Positions 12,308 through 24,200 of a stretch of DNA of 64,000 nucleotides are shown in pieces (position 1 is the first letter of the stretch; each line of letters begins with the position of its first letter). The stretch is from Adiantum capillus-veneris. Its lineage: Eukaryota > Streptophyta > Polypodiopsida > Polypodiales > Pteridaceae. Location: contig CM043970.1 in assembly GCA_014529385.2 (NCBI GenBank), forward strand, positions 44,544,279 to 44,608,278, in the 5' to 3' direction. A program made the position numbers and the translations under genes. A model generated the notes under the pieces. The model made no database searches. It was given only the letters and a program-made list of their open reading frames with translations, and was not told where the DNA came from.

Positions 12308-13283
12308 ATTAAGAGACATGGCCTCCATGTAGCCAGTCTCCCCATTCTCACTCCTCTACCTCTAGATCTCCTCAGGCATATTCTCGCCATCTCCACTAAT
12401 GGATCTTTTTATTTTCTTCCAGTCGATACCCCCTACTCACAAATGGTTTATAGCTTACGAAGGGCCCCATTTAAGTAATAAAGTAAAAGGTGCACATTGC
12501 ACATTAGCATCTTTAAAAAAACTAAAATAAAAAGACACATTAAAAACTAAAACAAAATAATGTTTTAACGTTTTCTTATCATAAGAAAATATAGGTTAAA
12601 TAAGCATAGAAAATGATAAAATCATTTAGTGAAATAAAGAAATCCTTAAATAAAAGAGCACTCTATCAATACCTTACATAGTGTTCGAAAAAGTCTTTTT
12701 GCCTAAGCGACAAATTTCCTCCTTATACAGATGCAAATTGAAAATACTAGTAGAAATATTTTTTAATACATTTTATCAGGGTTATTTCTCTAGTTTATTA
12801 TCTTTTGCAACCAGCTAATCTTGATTTTCAAGCGGCTCAAGGCTAAGCTCGCACACACCTTCCTCAAACACTGACCTCATATCTTCTTCTTTTTTTTAGT
12901 ACTCACAATAGTGAGTAGTATATATATTAATAAGCGGAATGAAATACAAGACTTTCCATGCTCAAAAAGAGCCATGGCATCACACTACTACATCCCAACT
13001 ACCATAGAGTTCAACATCACAGCCTTTTACAAGGAGGCATACCCTATACAACAACAAAAAGAAATACAATAAGCAGCATACCAAAACCAAAGAGAGAGCA
13101 AGCCACCATGTAGGGTGACCTGCCACACTGATCTTGCATGCACTCCGATCCGGTATCTCTGCAAGATAGCAAAAAACAATAAATTCACATAAGGGGGAAG
13201 CCCAACCACTTTATCACCTCGATAGGAGTGCAAAGAGTCAACATTGTGAGTGCGCGAATGCGGTGCGTGTGCAGAGAGTGAGA

Positions 13284-13330
<47 letters not shown>

Positions 13331-13440
13331 CACAGGATGTGGGCGGAGCTCCCAAATCTCACTGTATGAGCACAATGTGAGAATTAGTGAGAGCTCCTTA
13401 TTCTTTGTATGTATAAAGAATAAGGAGATAAAGCAAGAGG
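11740..13440. other. Non-coding stretch with (GA)n tracts and a possible LINE tail
   Basis: (GA)n at 12066-12091 and 12250-12304, and a G run at 12173-12192. At about 12890 a T-run is followed by sequence of the same style as the 3' end of LINE-A on the minus strand (ACTCACAATAGTGAGTA against CTCGCAATCATGAGTGA). It may be another LINE 3' end on the minus strand. (GA)n at 13283-13327. No gene could be supported. Confidence 0.4.
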
Positions 13441-13502
13441 CCACGGACACTGGTCGGTGGACAAGGGAAAAGCACGGTGAGGCACACTTCCTTTACCTAA
13501 CA

Positions 13503-14300
13503 TTCTCCACTAAAGACTGTGTCCCGATAAGTGGCGAGATTACTAGCCTACAACAAGAGCTGAGAGAAGACGGCTCTCAACCTATGCCCACTGGCTCACT
13601 CTGTAACCACTCTAGTGTAGATGCAACATGCATACCACTAGGGCTAGAGCTACGATGAGACTCCTGATGCAGGTATCGAGTGATGACCTACATGGCTCCA
13701 CAATGCATAATGCCAGTGTCAGTCATCACACGACAGAAAACTCCCACCGCAAATGCACCAACCACATAAGCAAGATTAGGTCTCGAGACCAAAAGGTCAA
13801 ACATGAGAGACCCAAAAGCTGACAAAACATACACTATATGTGCCAACCTATCCCTGCCAACAACCTCAGTGCCATGTGTGAGGTCCCCACCCCATCGTCT
13901 CAAACGACGGATCTGATGGTAAACCTGGTGGTCACTAGATCTATAGCAGAAGCAAACAAAGTGGTTCAGGGTTCATCTAACGGACAAAGTGAGTCGAGTT
14001 CGAGCCTACTAGCAACGAGATCTAGCTCCACCTCGCAGGGGAAGCGTACTTAACTTATCTAGCGATCCTAAGACCCACCTTCCAAGAGGAGAGAAATCCC
14101 GAGTGCCTTTTTCCCCATGTTTCAGAGGCACGTACACTAGAGACTTCGCCACTCTAGGGATAATGAGTATTATTAGTGTCGATTTAAACACTATGGGGAC
14201 GCAGAGTTCCTGACCAATCGGGACCACCCTTCTCATAGGCATTGGCAACCTGAGCCAATGCCAAGCCCCCACTTTCCACCTCCACACTCACACTTCCTTA
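13503..14300 (-). pseudogene. Ty1/copia reverse transcriptase/RNase H relic and 3' end
   Basis: On the minus strand 13903-13688 reads AFGSLMFDLLVSRPNLAYVV and then a MHC-type motif. This resembles the AVGSLMYAMVCTRPDL...AVG block at the end of copia reverse transcriptase. Downstream on this strand, AGTGGAGAA is followed by TGTTAGG at 13502, which looks like a copia polypurine tract and LTR start. The reading frame has several stops. It has the same strand as the copia protease at 17060-17519 and gag at 25871-25960, so it is probably the 3' part of the same element. Confidence 0.55.
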
Positions 14301-15955
14301 TGTGTCCTAATTACTACCACAAGGTTGTTCAACATATAAATTCCTTGATTATTCCGATTCACAAGTTTCGTTAAGACAGCCCTTCAATCAGTATCGCAAA
14401 GCGGCACCAAGACAGTAACTCTAGTAAAAATTCTACTCAAACTTATTCATTAAAATTCCAATGTTCTGGAGGTACAACATCCCCCCTCCATCGAGAGTTT
14501 CCTCCTCCCGTTGTCGCCTAGCTGCCCATACAACTAGGTATGTCCACCGCATAGAAAGCACGACATGGACATTCCCACCGCATAGAAAGCAAAACGTGGG
14601 TTCCCACCGCTTAACCAGCAGATGTGGATTCAAGAGCCCTTAACCAGGAACTCTGCCCCCTGTGATCAGGAGGGGGTTCGGACTAGTATCAACATTGGAA
14701 ATAGAAATAAACATGCCGAGCTAAATTTTCCCTAGCAGACATTCTTTCCTATTTCAAACAGTATATCCATCAACTATTATTTTCTACTTAGAATTTAATA
14801 TATAATTGAATTCAAATGCCGAGGTTTTCGTCGGATTTCTCCAACATGTTTAAGGATATGTTCTTTCCTAACTTATCATATGCAATGTTAAATTAAACAA
14901 CTTGAATAAAAATGTGACCTACCTCCTCCATTTCATTGTCATTGGCCCATGAGATGGCCGGTACTTGGTCGTCCATGGGAGTTTTTCCTTTCCCATTCAC
15001 GTTGCTTGTTCCCGCCTCGCAGTCGTGGGCACCACCGAAGCGAGTTCTCTTTACCGGGGTCATTTTATACTCACTACTTAATTGACAAACTTGGAGAAAA
15101 AGAACTAATGTTCGAGAGTACCATAACAATCAAGATGACAGATTAGAATCACTGAACAATTCCTTTTATACGAGGGGGTTAGATTTCCTTCAAGACATAG
15201 TAATTTATGGATAGTACCTTACTTGTTCTATGGGAATTGGCTCTAAAGTTAAGCACTTGGCCTAGGTAATTAGAATTTTCAGATTTTACTTGATCAATTT
15301 ATTGGAGGGGTGAATTAGACGTGCTCAACCACCTTTCTAGTGTAAGTAGATACAGAATTACCGTATGCATAGGTGAGAGAAAATTCCCTTCCTAGTGGAT
15401 TAATAACGGATTAATTTCTCTCAATTACTTCCTAATCTATGAACAAATTGAATCTAATTTAGCTACTCAAACATTGTGTGGTAATAGGATGAAAATGACC
15501 AATCCCACATCATTACCGGCTTTACAATTATTTACTATGATGACTAGCGGGAGATTTCTTCTTACTAAATCATGCATTAATCTATGATTAGGAGAGGTTA
15601 ATTGCTTCCATGATTAACAATTGGATGATGATTGTGTAATAGACTAATGATATGGAGAATTAGAGAGTAGCTATTGAGTAATTTAGTTATGATTAAGCAT
15701 AATAGTTGTGAGATTAAGAGAATGATAGAGAGATTTGCAGCAAAGCATAAAATAAATTGATATTACCGTGATTACGAGCTGAAATCTATTCGAAATTCTG
15801 ATCCAATGGAATTCTCAAGATGAGAATCGGGCAGCACTTCCCTCCTTTGCTTCTTCTCCAAAAACTATGTGTGCCGGCAGCACCTCCTCAAGGTGTGTGT
15901 GTGTAGGTGTGTGTGTGTGTGTGTGTACTGAGTGGGTGTGTGAGCATATGTGTGT

Positions 15956-16012
<57 letters not shown>

Positions 16013-16759
16013 AGCACACTCTTAAATAGGTCTCTCCATGCTGAAAATCGACCCCTGTTGCTATAAGCATCTGAATGAGCACTCACTTCATGCATGGCAA
16101 GTCTAGTTACATGCCTACCAAGTGTCCAGTTAGCTAGTCTAACTGACTCTCACGCTCTCTCTCTCAAGCATGGAAACTCTCCCACAACTCCCAAAAGAAG
16201 AGAGGGCGCCCCCTAGCTGCTAAAGCAAGCTCTGAGTGTCCTAGGACCTGTTCCCACACAGCCTCGAGCCCCGGTGCCTCCCCTCATAACCTTAGGAAAT
16301 TTTGGTTTTAAGCTAAAACGGGCCATACGAGTCGGAATTTAATGCTGTAAATTGCTATACTAAGCTCTAACTAAGGCTTATCTGTCCAAGTATCTGCCAT
16401 ATTTAGCAGCCCTCGGGGTCCGAAAATGTATTTTTTTCAAATCCGGAGTACGGGTGCAGTTTTTCAAGACGGTCAAAACTAGACGAGTCGGGTGACCAAA
16501 AACTTACTTATTTTGGAAATTTTTCACAAAAATTATTTTAATTCACATTTTGAAGCTTTATAACATTCTAAACATCATGGCACTGAGACAGAATTTGAAA
16601 AACTGCTAAAAATAGTAACTTTTTTCATTATGTTTATTCCAGGGTACAATGGTGCTCTTTTTTGGTCGGGGTCAGAGACCTTACACCATGTGCATCCTCA
16701 TTAAGAAACACCTGGCTATGCATCACCATGTCAACATCGTTTGGCAAAGGTATATCTGC
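14301..16759. other. Non-coding stretch, probably inside the decayed copia element
   Basis: No protein family was recognised in six frames. Contains an interrupted (TG)n tract at 15898-16012. The copia integrase and most of the reverse transcriptase expected here on the minus strand are not visible, so they have been deleted or have diverged beyond recognition. Confidence 0.4.
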
Positions 16760-17521
16760 TCAGAATGACTGAAAAATAAAAAAATCAGCACCATTACAAT
16801 CACACACAGCTATCTGAATGACACTGTCGCCCTCAAACATATTAGACGCAGCATAGAACAATGCATCGGTCTTTGGCTCAACTGATGTCACCTCAACTGA
16901 TGACTGACAAAGCTGTGCATCCCCAAGGATACCACTGTCTGTGTGAACGTCACCACAAGAATAATGCACAACCTGCTTTCCATGTAGCACATCCGCAAAA
17001 GAGACACGCCTCATCTCTCGCTCCAAATATGGTTGCAAATACATAGAGACTACACCGCTTCATGTGTTAGAAATATGCAAAGGGTATACCAGACCACTCC
17101 TAGCACCTCTGGCTATCAGTAGTGATCCCCTATGCATCTGAAATGACCGCTCTCTAAGTAGTACACAATATCCACTACTATCCAACTGATGCACTGAAAT
17201 GAGACTCTGGCTGAGTCTTGGTACATAACGTACATCTCGTAGCGTAAGCAATGCATGCACCACTAGGTAAAGACATGCATACATCTCCAACACCCTCTAT
17301 GTCATATGTTGAACCATCAGCAAACTGCACACAACCAAGTCTGCCACTAGAGAAAGAGCAAAACAAATCATGACATGGTGTCACGTGAAAAACTGCATGC
17401 TCTTCTAGTAGAAAATGTGTAGACAATGTGCTATCCCAAGACACAAAGTAGTCTGAAGGCAAGCTAGACTCAAAAGTGACATGCCCGTCACATGCATACT
17501 CTCTAGCATTTGTCCTCATAG
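16760..17521 (-). pseudogene. Ty1/copia protease and pre-integrase relic
   Basis: Minus-strand frame from 17519 reads VFHVTPCHDLFCSF, GCVQFADGS and a GIGDV-like GVGDVCM. In another frame come LRDVRYVPRLSQSLISVHQL and RGSLLIARGARSGLVY. These are the consecutive strands of a copia aspartic protease and the region before integrase. The catalytic DSGA is replaced: EEHA stands just before the conserved FHVTP. The frame breaks near 17290. On its upstream side it is cut at 17521 by the Mutator-like transposon, and the upstream gag resumes at 25871. Confidence 0.78.
17513..17521 (+). repeat. Left target site duplication (TCCTCATAG)
   Basis: TCCTCATAG borders the left end of the 8.3-kb transposon and recurs at 25862-25870 beyond the right end. 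Nine bases is the typical duplication length for Mutator-like elements. Removing the insertion plus one copy keeps the interrupted copia frame open. Confidence 0.8.
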
Positions 17522-17593
17522 GGGGGATATTTCTGGGCGAGCAGTTTCCGACGAGCGCTTTTTAGGAATCAGGTGAGAAGATTCCTAAAAAGA
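17522..17593 (+). repeat. Left terminal inverted repeat with internal hairpin
   Basis: Matches the reverse complement of the right end (25788-25861) in order: TCTGGGCGAGC, a GCGAG-type block, CTTTTTA-GAATC. Bases 17558-17592 form a perfect 13-bp stem with a 9-base loop. The right end has the equivalent stem at 25792-25825. Confidence 0.8.
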
Positions 17594-17625
17594 TTCTCCC
17601 TTCCTCTTTGTGGACTATCTCTCTC

Positions 17626-17659
<34 letters not shown>

Positions 17660-17684
17660 AAAGAGAGAGAGAGAGAGAGAGAGA

Positions 17685-19536
17685 ACTATAGGTATGGAAG
17701 CTTTGCTTCCAATGGAAAAGACAAGAGAGCTCTCGGCCGCTCATTGTATTGGTCTTGTCACCATCATTGAAAACAATTCGAACTGCATTCCAGTTTGCTT
17801 GAACTTCATCAGCCATGTAGCCAAAGAAATTTGCTTTGTCACACCCACATGATATCATTACATCATTAAGGCACTCCCAAAACAAACATTGCGTTTCCAT
17901 GTCTTCCTATTTCATTTCACAAGTTGCAATAGTCAAAAGGTCCTGCATGCTGCAAACAAATTGTTTTAGAGAGAGTAAATGGAAAGCCACAAAGCTCTTA
18001 AGATAGGCCATGTACCTTGGATCATAGACATGACAGGCCATAGTCACCCAATCGTTAACACGTCTGGTGTGACCAAATTGGATCCACGCACGTTGAAGAT
18101 CACCATCCCGGTCTTGTCTCATTCGGTTGACTAGGTCCACACCGGATGCCGGACCAATTGTGGACATTTTGAAGACATAGCATTTCTCCCCCTCCATACC
18201 TTGACCAGGAAACCGGCTTCCATGGAAACACTCATATGTGCAGTCTTGCTTCAGTTTTAGGAGTGCATCAATGCCAAAAGATTCTTTGTCAACCCCTCTA
18301 CGTAAAATAGATACTGACCTCCGAAACCTGTCAATGTTAAAAGTGTTTAGATTAAAAAATAATTTAGCATAGAGTTTTGCATCAAACTAAGAATCTACGA
18401 AATGCTCATACCAGTTATTTTGCACCAACGGGCCCAACTCCTCAGCGATTGTAAATAGTTGTTGCTCGCCTAAAATACCTTCATTTGTGTTGTTGCGAAG
18501 AAGTGTTGTACTTGTAATTTCTTTTGCCAAACACATTTGAACCTTCCTGGCTCCTGCGTGTGGATCAACAATCAAAATCCTTTGCACCATCAGCTTGGTG
18601 TTGTCCGTTAGTGTTTTGGATGTGCCGCTGCGCACATCGTGTTGATGTGCGCCACGATGAATCATGACTCTAATGGCAGTCTCATCGGATGGCATGACAT
18701 AGTATACTACACAATCACATGTTGCAATACAAAAAGCAATTGCCTTACAAAAATGGCATGTAAGGCTCTTATCCAATCTTACAATATTCCCCAGGTCCAG
18801 TTGCTTTTTGTATGTACCCGTTGAAATGACTTGTATTGGGAATATGGTAATTAACCAAGCGGACACATTGTTCATTCATGCACTTGAGAGATCCTATGCA
18901 ATGACTAAGATGCACTACACCTGCAAATACAATATTGGATGTAGTAGGCTTCGACCACAAATGAGGATCATACTTATGCTCCATCGCATCCATATGGTGC
19001 AACTTTCCCATGGTAGGTGAAAATTCTAGAATGAGATCGCCATTGTAAGACCTTGGAATCTCTGTAACTTGTTCCACTACTTTGATTTGCATTAACAGCT
19101 TTGTCTATGTGCCCTTCTTCTCGGCCTGTAAGAGCTTTTGTCTTGTACTCCTTTTGAAGTTGTTTAAGGGCAAAACTCGAGGGGGGGTACATAGATCTAT
19201 TAACTCCTTCGGACCGAATTGCATCTTTGACGGACTATCCACAATGGAAATAGGAATCATGCTTGGTGAGCCGGCATACTGTGTTTGATGAGATACGTTG
19301 ACTTTGTATTTACGTGAAAGCTGCTCATCCAATACGTAGATGAATTCACCCAAATTGTTGAGAGTTCTCTCAAGAGGCAAATTCATTTCAATATCACCTA
19401 CTTCGATATCAACATCTAAAGTTGTAAATTGCATTGGAGAAATTAATTCTAAAAGAAATGATTCAGATATTATGAATTTACCATTGTAAAAAGGATAAGA
19501 AAACTCTTTACCCAAGAAATATAAAGAGCAAGCCAT
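17685..19536 (-). pseudogene. Mutator-like transposase relic
   Basis: Reads from 19536 down. The N-terminal part has a zinc-type Cys/His region (CHFCK, then IHRGAHQHDV) at about 18780-18640. It splices at 18412 (GT donor) to 18327-18016, which ends WVTMACHVYDP with a likely first catalytic aspartate. That exon splices to 17949, giving TIATCEM, NFFGYMADEVQANWNAVR (second aspartate) and CLFHW. This D...D...C-x2-H spacing is that of RNase H-fold MULE transposases. Damage: a frameshift at a seven-base run near 19180, TAG at 17907-17909, and truncation at the (CT)n tract at 17680, which removes the last catalytic residue and C-terminus. Confidence 0.65.
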
Positions 19537-20189
19537 AATAATATGCTAAGCAAATAATTAAGCACAAGATCACATTGTATAAGCTAAAACAAATTGGTTA
19601 TATACTCACCTCTAATAAGTAGCCGTTATAAATTTAAAATTAATATTATTTTATTAAATTAAAAAATTAATGTTAAAAAATATGAAAATTTAAAAAAAAT
19701 TACAAAATATTTGTTTGTGACTGTGTGTGTGATCACGGGCTGGAGTGTTTTGCGTGGACAAAAGCAAGGCACTAACGCAAGATGGTCCTTTTGTTGTTGC
19801 ATTTGCCTAGAAAGAGGCAGGCGTAGAAGAGAAGGGTTCGTAATTCTAGCAAAATCAATAGAGTTACAACCCACGCCTCTCTGTAGTAGGCGTCCCCAAT
19901 TTTGAGCCCAATTTTAATTAGGTATGCTAGACAAGGTTAGGCAACTTTATTTATGAAATCCATCTACTGGTTGGAAAACTTGAGGGGGCGCGATGAGGCG
20001 GGGGCGGGCGGAGGCCGTAGGTTGGGTTTGGGGGGGAGACCGTGGACGCAGGAGGGAAGGCGGGGGTGGGCGGAGGCCGCAGGTTGGGTTGGGGGGGGGG
20101 GGGGGGTAGACGCAGGAACAGAGGCGGGGGCGGGATGAGAGCGGAGGCGTGGGCGGGATGAGAGGGGGAGGGGGAGGAGCGGACTCACC

Positions 20190-20270
20190 CATGGCCAGCG
20201 CGTTGGCCATGGGCGGGCACACGCTCCACACGGGAGCGTGTGCCCGCCCATAGCCAACGTGATGGCCGTG
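20190..20270. repeat. Hairpin, arms about 39 bp
   Basis: The left arm (20190-20227) and right arm (20233-20270) are complementary with only a few mismatches around a loop of about five bases. Half of each arm (GGGCGGGCACACGCTCC) is perfect. Confidence 0.85.
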
Positions 20271-20350
20271 GGCGCGTGGACGCACATGGGCGCCTCTACC
20301 TTTGGCCAACGCGTGGCGGGAGGCAGAGGCGCCCGCGGGGCCACGCGCGT

Positions 20351-20665
20351 CCACATGGACACGCAACGCAGGTGGCTATTGCGTGTCCACGTGGTCTGGC
20401 CACATGTACCGTTGCCAACCGACGGTACACGTGGCTCGCCACGTGGTCACGCGCCCTGCCGCGGAGGCAGTAACGTGGCCACGTGTCCTGCCACGTGTAC
20501 TGTCGCCCAGTGATAGTACATGTGGCAGGACACGTGGCCATGTTACTGCCTCCGTGGCAGGACGCGTGACCACGTGGCAAGCCACGTGTACCGTCGGTTG
20601 GCAACGATACACGTGGCCAGACCACGTGGACACGCAACGGCCACCTGCGTTGCGTGTCCACGTGG
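20351..20665. repeat. 315-bp near-perfect palindrome rich in CACGTG
   Basis: Arms of about 154 bp around a centre at 20508 (loop about 20505-20511). It begins CCACATGGACACGCAACG and ends with its near reverse complement. About a dozen CACGTG G-box cores lie in or at the edge of it, in mirrored positions. It lies in the divergent promoter region of the transposon. A function in transcription, transposase binding or replication is inference. Confidence 0.88.
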
Positions 20666-20669
20666 CTAG

Positions 20670-21065
20670 CCACGTGTGTGTGTCCACACACACACACATG
20701 CAAAAAGCGTGTGTGTGTGTGAACACACACACAAACTTAAACGCACACACTCAACGGCGCGTGTGTGTGTACACACACACGCTGGTATGCGTGTGCACCA
20801 TACACACGCACCTTAGTGCAGCGTGTGTGTGTGTGGCACACACACATGTGTGCCTGCGTGCAACATGTGTGTGTGCGCACACACACACACACACGTACAC
20901 ACGCACGTGCACGCGCACACACACACGTTGCACACACACACGCACACACGCTGCACATACACATACACACACACACACGCTGCACGTACACACAAAAGCA
21001 CACGCACACACGCGCGGACATGGCAAAACACACACATAGAGACACGTTCCTTTCTCTCACACACA
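20670..21065. repeat. Array of (CA)n/(TG)n hairpins
   Basis: Alternating GTGTGTGT and ACACACAC blocks separated by short spacers such as GCAAAAAGC, with GCGTGTG/CACACGC edges. Each pair can fold into a short hairpin. Unlike the simple (TG)n runs elsewhere in the window, strand polarity flips repeatedly. Confidence 0.7.
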
Positions 21066-21116
21066 CAGTCATTAAAAAAAAAATTAAAATTAAAATTAAT
21101 AAAAAATTAAAAGCTT

Positions 21117-21123
21117 TATAAAG
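21117..21123 (+). promoter_or_regulatory. TATA box of the ParB-like/methyltransferase gene
   Basis: TATAAAG lies 172 bases before the ATG at 21289, followed by a pyrimidine-rich leader typical of plant transcripts. It is the only good TATA motif close upstream. Confidence 0.55.
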
Positions 21124-21288
21124 TGACCTTCTCTTTTTCATTTTTCTTCTTCTCTATTCTCTTGTGCTACACAGATATCTCTTTGTCTCTCTCTCTCTCT
21201 CAAGTTCACATCTCAAACTTCCAACCTACAAATTCTCATAAATCATCCTATATCTATTTCTTATACATTATTCTTCTTTCTTGCAACC

Positions 21289-24200
21289 ATGAGAACAAGA
21301 AACCAAACAAAAAATACTGGTGCAATTGATGAGGTGGATGTTACTACCTCACAAGAAGTACCTCCGTTAGGCACACAGGATACCCAAAAATCTCAGGCAT
21401 TCAGTTCTTTGGATCGTATTGTATCCATTGTAACTAGAGTGGCTGGAACATCACAATCAAGCGCCGGACCCTGTCATCTTGTGGAAACAGGTACCGCTAT
21501 TGAGAATGTCAAAGACGAAGTGTTTGGAAATGTTGTCGACAAACACATTTCTTTGGGTTGGGTGGATTCTCACAGAGTACCATACGATGGGAAACTTCCA
21601 CGATTGCCTCTTTGTCGACTTCTCTCAAACCCCGCCATCCGCACGCATGATGACCATGTGACCGATTTGCAAATCTCTATTGCAAACAAAAGCTACCAAC
21701 CAACGATGGCAAGATTTATTGTTAGTGAACGAATTCCTGGGGAGGATCACAAACAATTTACTCGTCGTGGTCACGCTGCGAGGGATCTTGCAATGTCATA
21801 TGATTTGGATGAAGAGCTTCGCCAAATCCCGGAGCTTAGTCACATGGTCGAGAGGTACTTTGAGGTTTGGGATGGTAATCACCGATTGGAGGCATGGATG
21901 CGGCGGATGAACGAGAATGACATTCCAATTGAGAAAGCGCCAAAGGTGGAGTGCGCTCTAGTTGACTTTCGGCCACATGAGGCAGCGGAGTTTCTATTGG
22001 TTTTGGGTATGATCAATAGGTGAGCCCTTTGTTTTTTTGTTAATGTAAATGCATCTTACTTGTAAACTATATAAATTACAATCGATTGTTACACATGGCC
22101 ACGAGGGTTTCAGTGTCTCATACAACTGCTCATGATATTTTCATGATGAGAAAGCTAGGGTTGGCGGACCCTACATCACTTCTGTAAAAATTCCCCGAAA
22201 GAGCGCATTTGGCAGCCAAAAGGGCTTTGAATTTTAGAGGTCCAAATAAGTCTAAGTGGCTAAAATTGCCAATGGCTGTCCTTGCGCAACTACTTTGGAA
22301 GGTATACTTCAAACCAATTGTATATGAGAATATGTTTTGATTACGAAATTTTATTATTTGTATTTTGATTGAGTCTTTTGAAAATAATAGGAAGAGTTCG
22401 ATCATATGTTTAGTAGTAAAACGGAAGGGCTGCCATCAAAAGGGAGTTTTGACTATGAGCTGGCACCTGACGCTTACGAGGAAAGCATCAATCTAGCGCT
22501 TTCTCAAACGGAGCAATACTTTACGCGCAAAGGGCTAGAGATAGCCATCATTGCAAATCCAAAAAATGGCAGCTATTTTTTCCAAAAATGTATTTCATTT
22601 ACTGGTTGGGGCGAGAAGACCACGAAAATGACACCCTTGAGAGTGGCAGAGGTAGCGCGCGCATGCATTAGCCCAACAGAGTAAGTAATAGTCGTTTAAA
22701 TCATTGGATATATTTCTTTTTTTATTATGTAACAATAAAAAATAAGTCTCGCATTTCCTTTGATAGGAAGTGACGATTGCTTGATTTGCTCCAAGCCGGT
22801 GATGCATCCTTGAAGGAGAAGGGCATCGGTTTGACGGAGAAGGCCTGGATCCAGTGGCTTCGATATCATGTGTACTGGTGGCAGTTGGAAAGGTTAGATT
22901 TCTCAAACATTTGCACCAGCTAGCAGTTTGTTATGTAACTTGTGACTTATTATTTGCTGTTGCAGGAGAGTGCTTGAGATGGCCGAGAAAATGGAGGCCA
23001 AGAATCATGATGTTGCTAGCCAACATGAGAAGGCTGAAGGTAGGCATGGTTGCACGCTTGCCCACACATTACTGACATACAGACGCAAGCACTTTGAGAA
23101 GGCCTTCAAGAAGTGGAGTGCTCGGATCAAATCCACACATGAACTCGAAGAGCAACCCCATTTTGCTTGTACGGCACGACGCTTGTTGTACAGGTTGGAC
23201 ATCTTTAATTGACCAATTAAGACTGTAGTAGGATACACTAATCTTGTTCTATGCAAATGAAAACTTTGTGGTATGTCTTGTAGATGGTGGAGAGATGCTC
23301 TTGTCTTTCCCATTCACGAGCACCCCAGTGATGCATGGTGCAGGTCGAAAAGAGAGGAGACGGGCTTATATCCTGACTAGTGGATAGATGACTTGCGGCC
23401 AAAGGGAGCGTGGATCAAGTGTCCTTGGTGGTTGGACTACCCAGACAAGGAGTACCCACCCGAAGAGGAAGAGCTATACATGGGTATGCCTCTATGTAGT
23501 TTTTACCTTTGCCATGAAGCAATAGAATATGGGCTCAATAACTCTTCTTCTTTTAATTAATAGCGGAGCATAGTGCGTCACGGAAGAAAGCGGTTGTGAT
23601 AGAGGATGCTCTATCTCCAAACACATCAAAGAAACCAGAGAGGAAGAAACAGACCTCAAGGAAAGACTCGCAAGCACAACAAGCTGACAAGCAACGTGGG
23701 AAGAGAAAGAAGAGGGTTGTAGTTTCGAGTGACAGTGAGAGCGAGCATGTGGTTGTGGAGTATTCTGTAGAAGTCAGCGATAGTGCTCATAGCCTTGGTG
23801 CTATGAGTCACAGTGTACCAACACTATCCTTCACTCCCAGACCAGTGGAGGGCATCCAGGAGTCCCCTCCATGTTCACCATCACATGGTAGGGCTGAAGA
23901 GGACTTATCAGACATGGCCAGATTTGTGGGAGATTACCATCCAGGTACGTGAAAATGCTTAATGTTGTGTTGTTCTCTTTAGCATTGCTTGAAAGATATA
24001 TTTGATCTTATGTTGCTATATACAGATATGCATGTAGAGCCACGCCACCTTGCAGTGCATGCTAGTGCCAAAGGGTTGGCAAAAGCTATTCCAGATGTGT
24101 TGTGCAATGACAAGTAAGCCACGCTAATTTACAATCACAGTTATGTGCACACTTATAGTGCTAACAAAAACTGCATGCAGTTCTATGCAGTCACTACGTA

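Larger units (their letters stand above)
19537..21288. promoter_or_regulatory. Divergent intergenic region of the transposon
   Basis: Separates the transposase (-) from the ParB-like/methyltransferase gene (+) and probably drives both. It is AT-rich near the transposase. A G-rich block with a roughly 60-base tandem unit follows (19985-20165), then hairpins at 20190-20270 and 20288-20334, a 315-bp palindrome at 20351-20665 and a (CA/TG)n hairpin array to about 21065. A TATA box at 21117 precedes a CT-rich leader and the ATG at 21289. No ORF here looks like a gene. Confidence 0.6.

Noticed and set aside
12885-13030. Definite LINE 3' end on the minus strand
   Set aside because: Only short similarity to the LINE-A tail and no coding part beside it; kept as a possibility in the non-coding entry.
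19659-19874. 71-codon minus-strand frame upstream of the transposase
   Set aside because: It could be a 5' exon, since a GT donor lies near 19615, but no domain supports it.
20296-21141. Open frames of 83-245 codons in the GC-rich and (CA)n region
   Set aside because: Open in most frames because of palindromic, repetitive sequence; Thr-His and Cys-Val repeats; no family signature.
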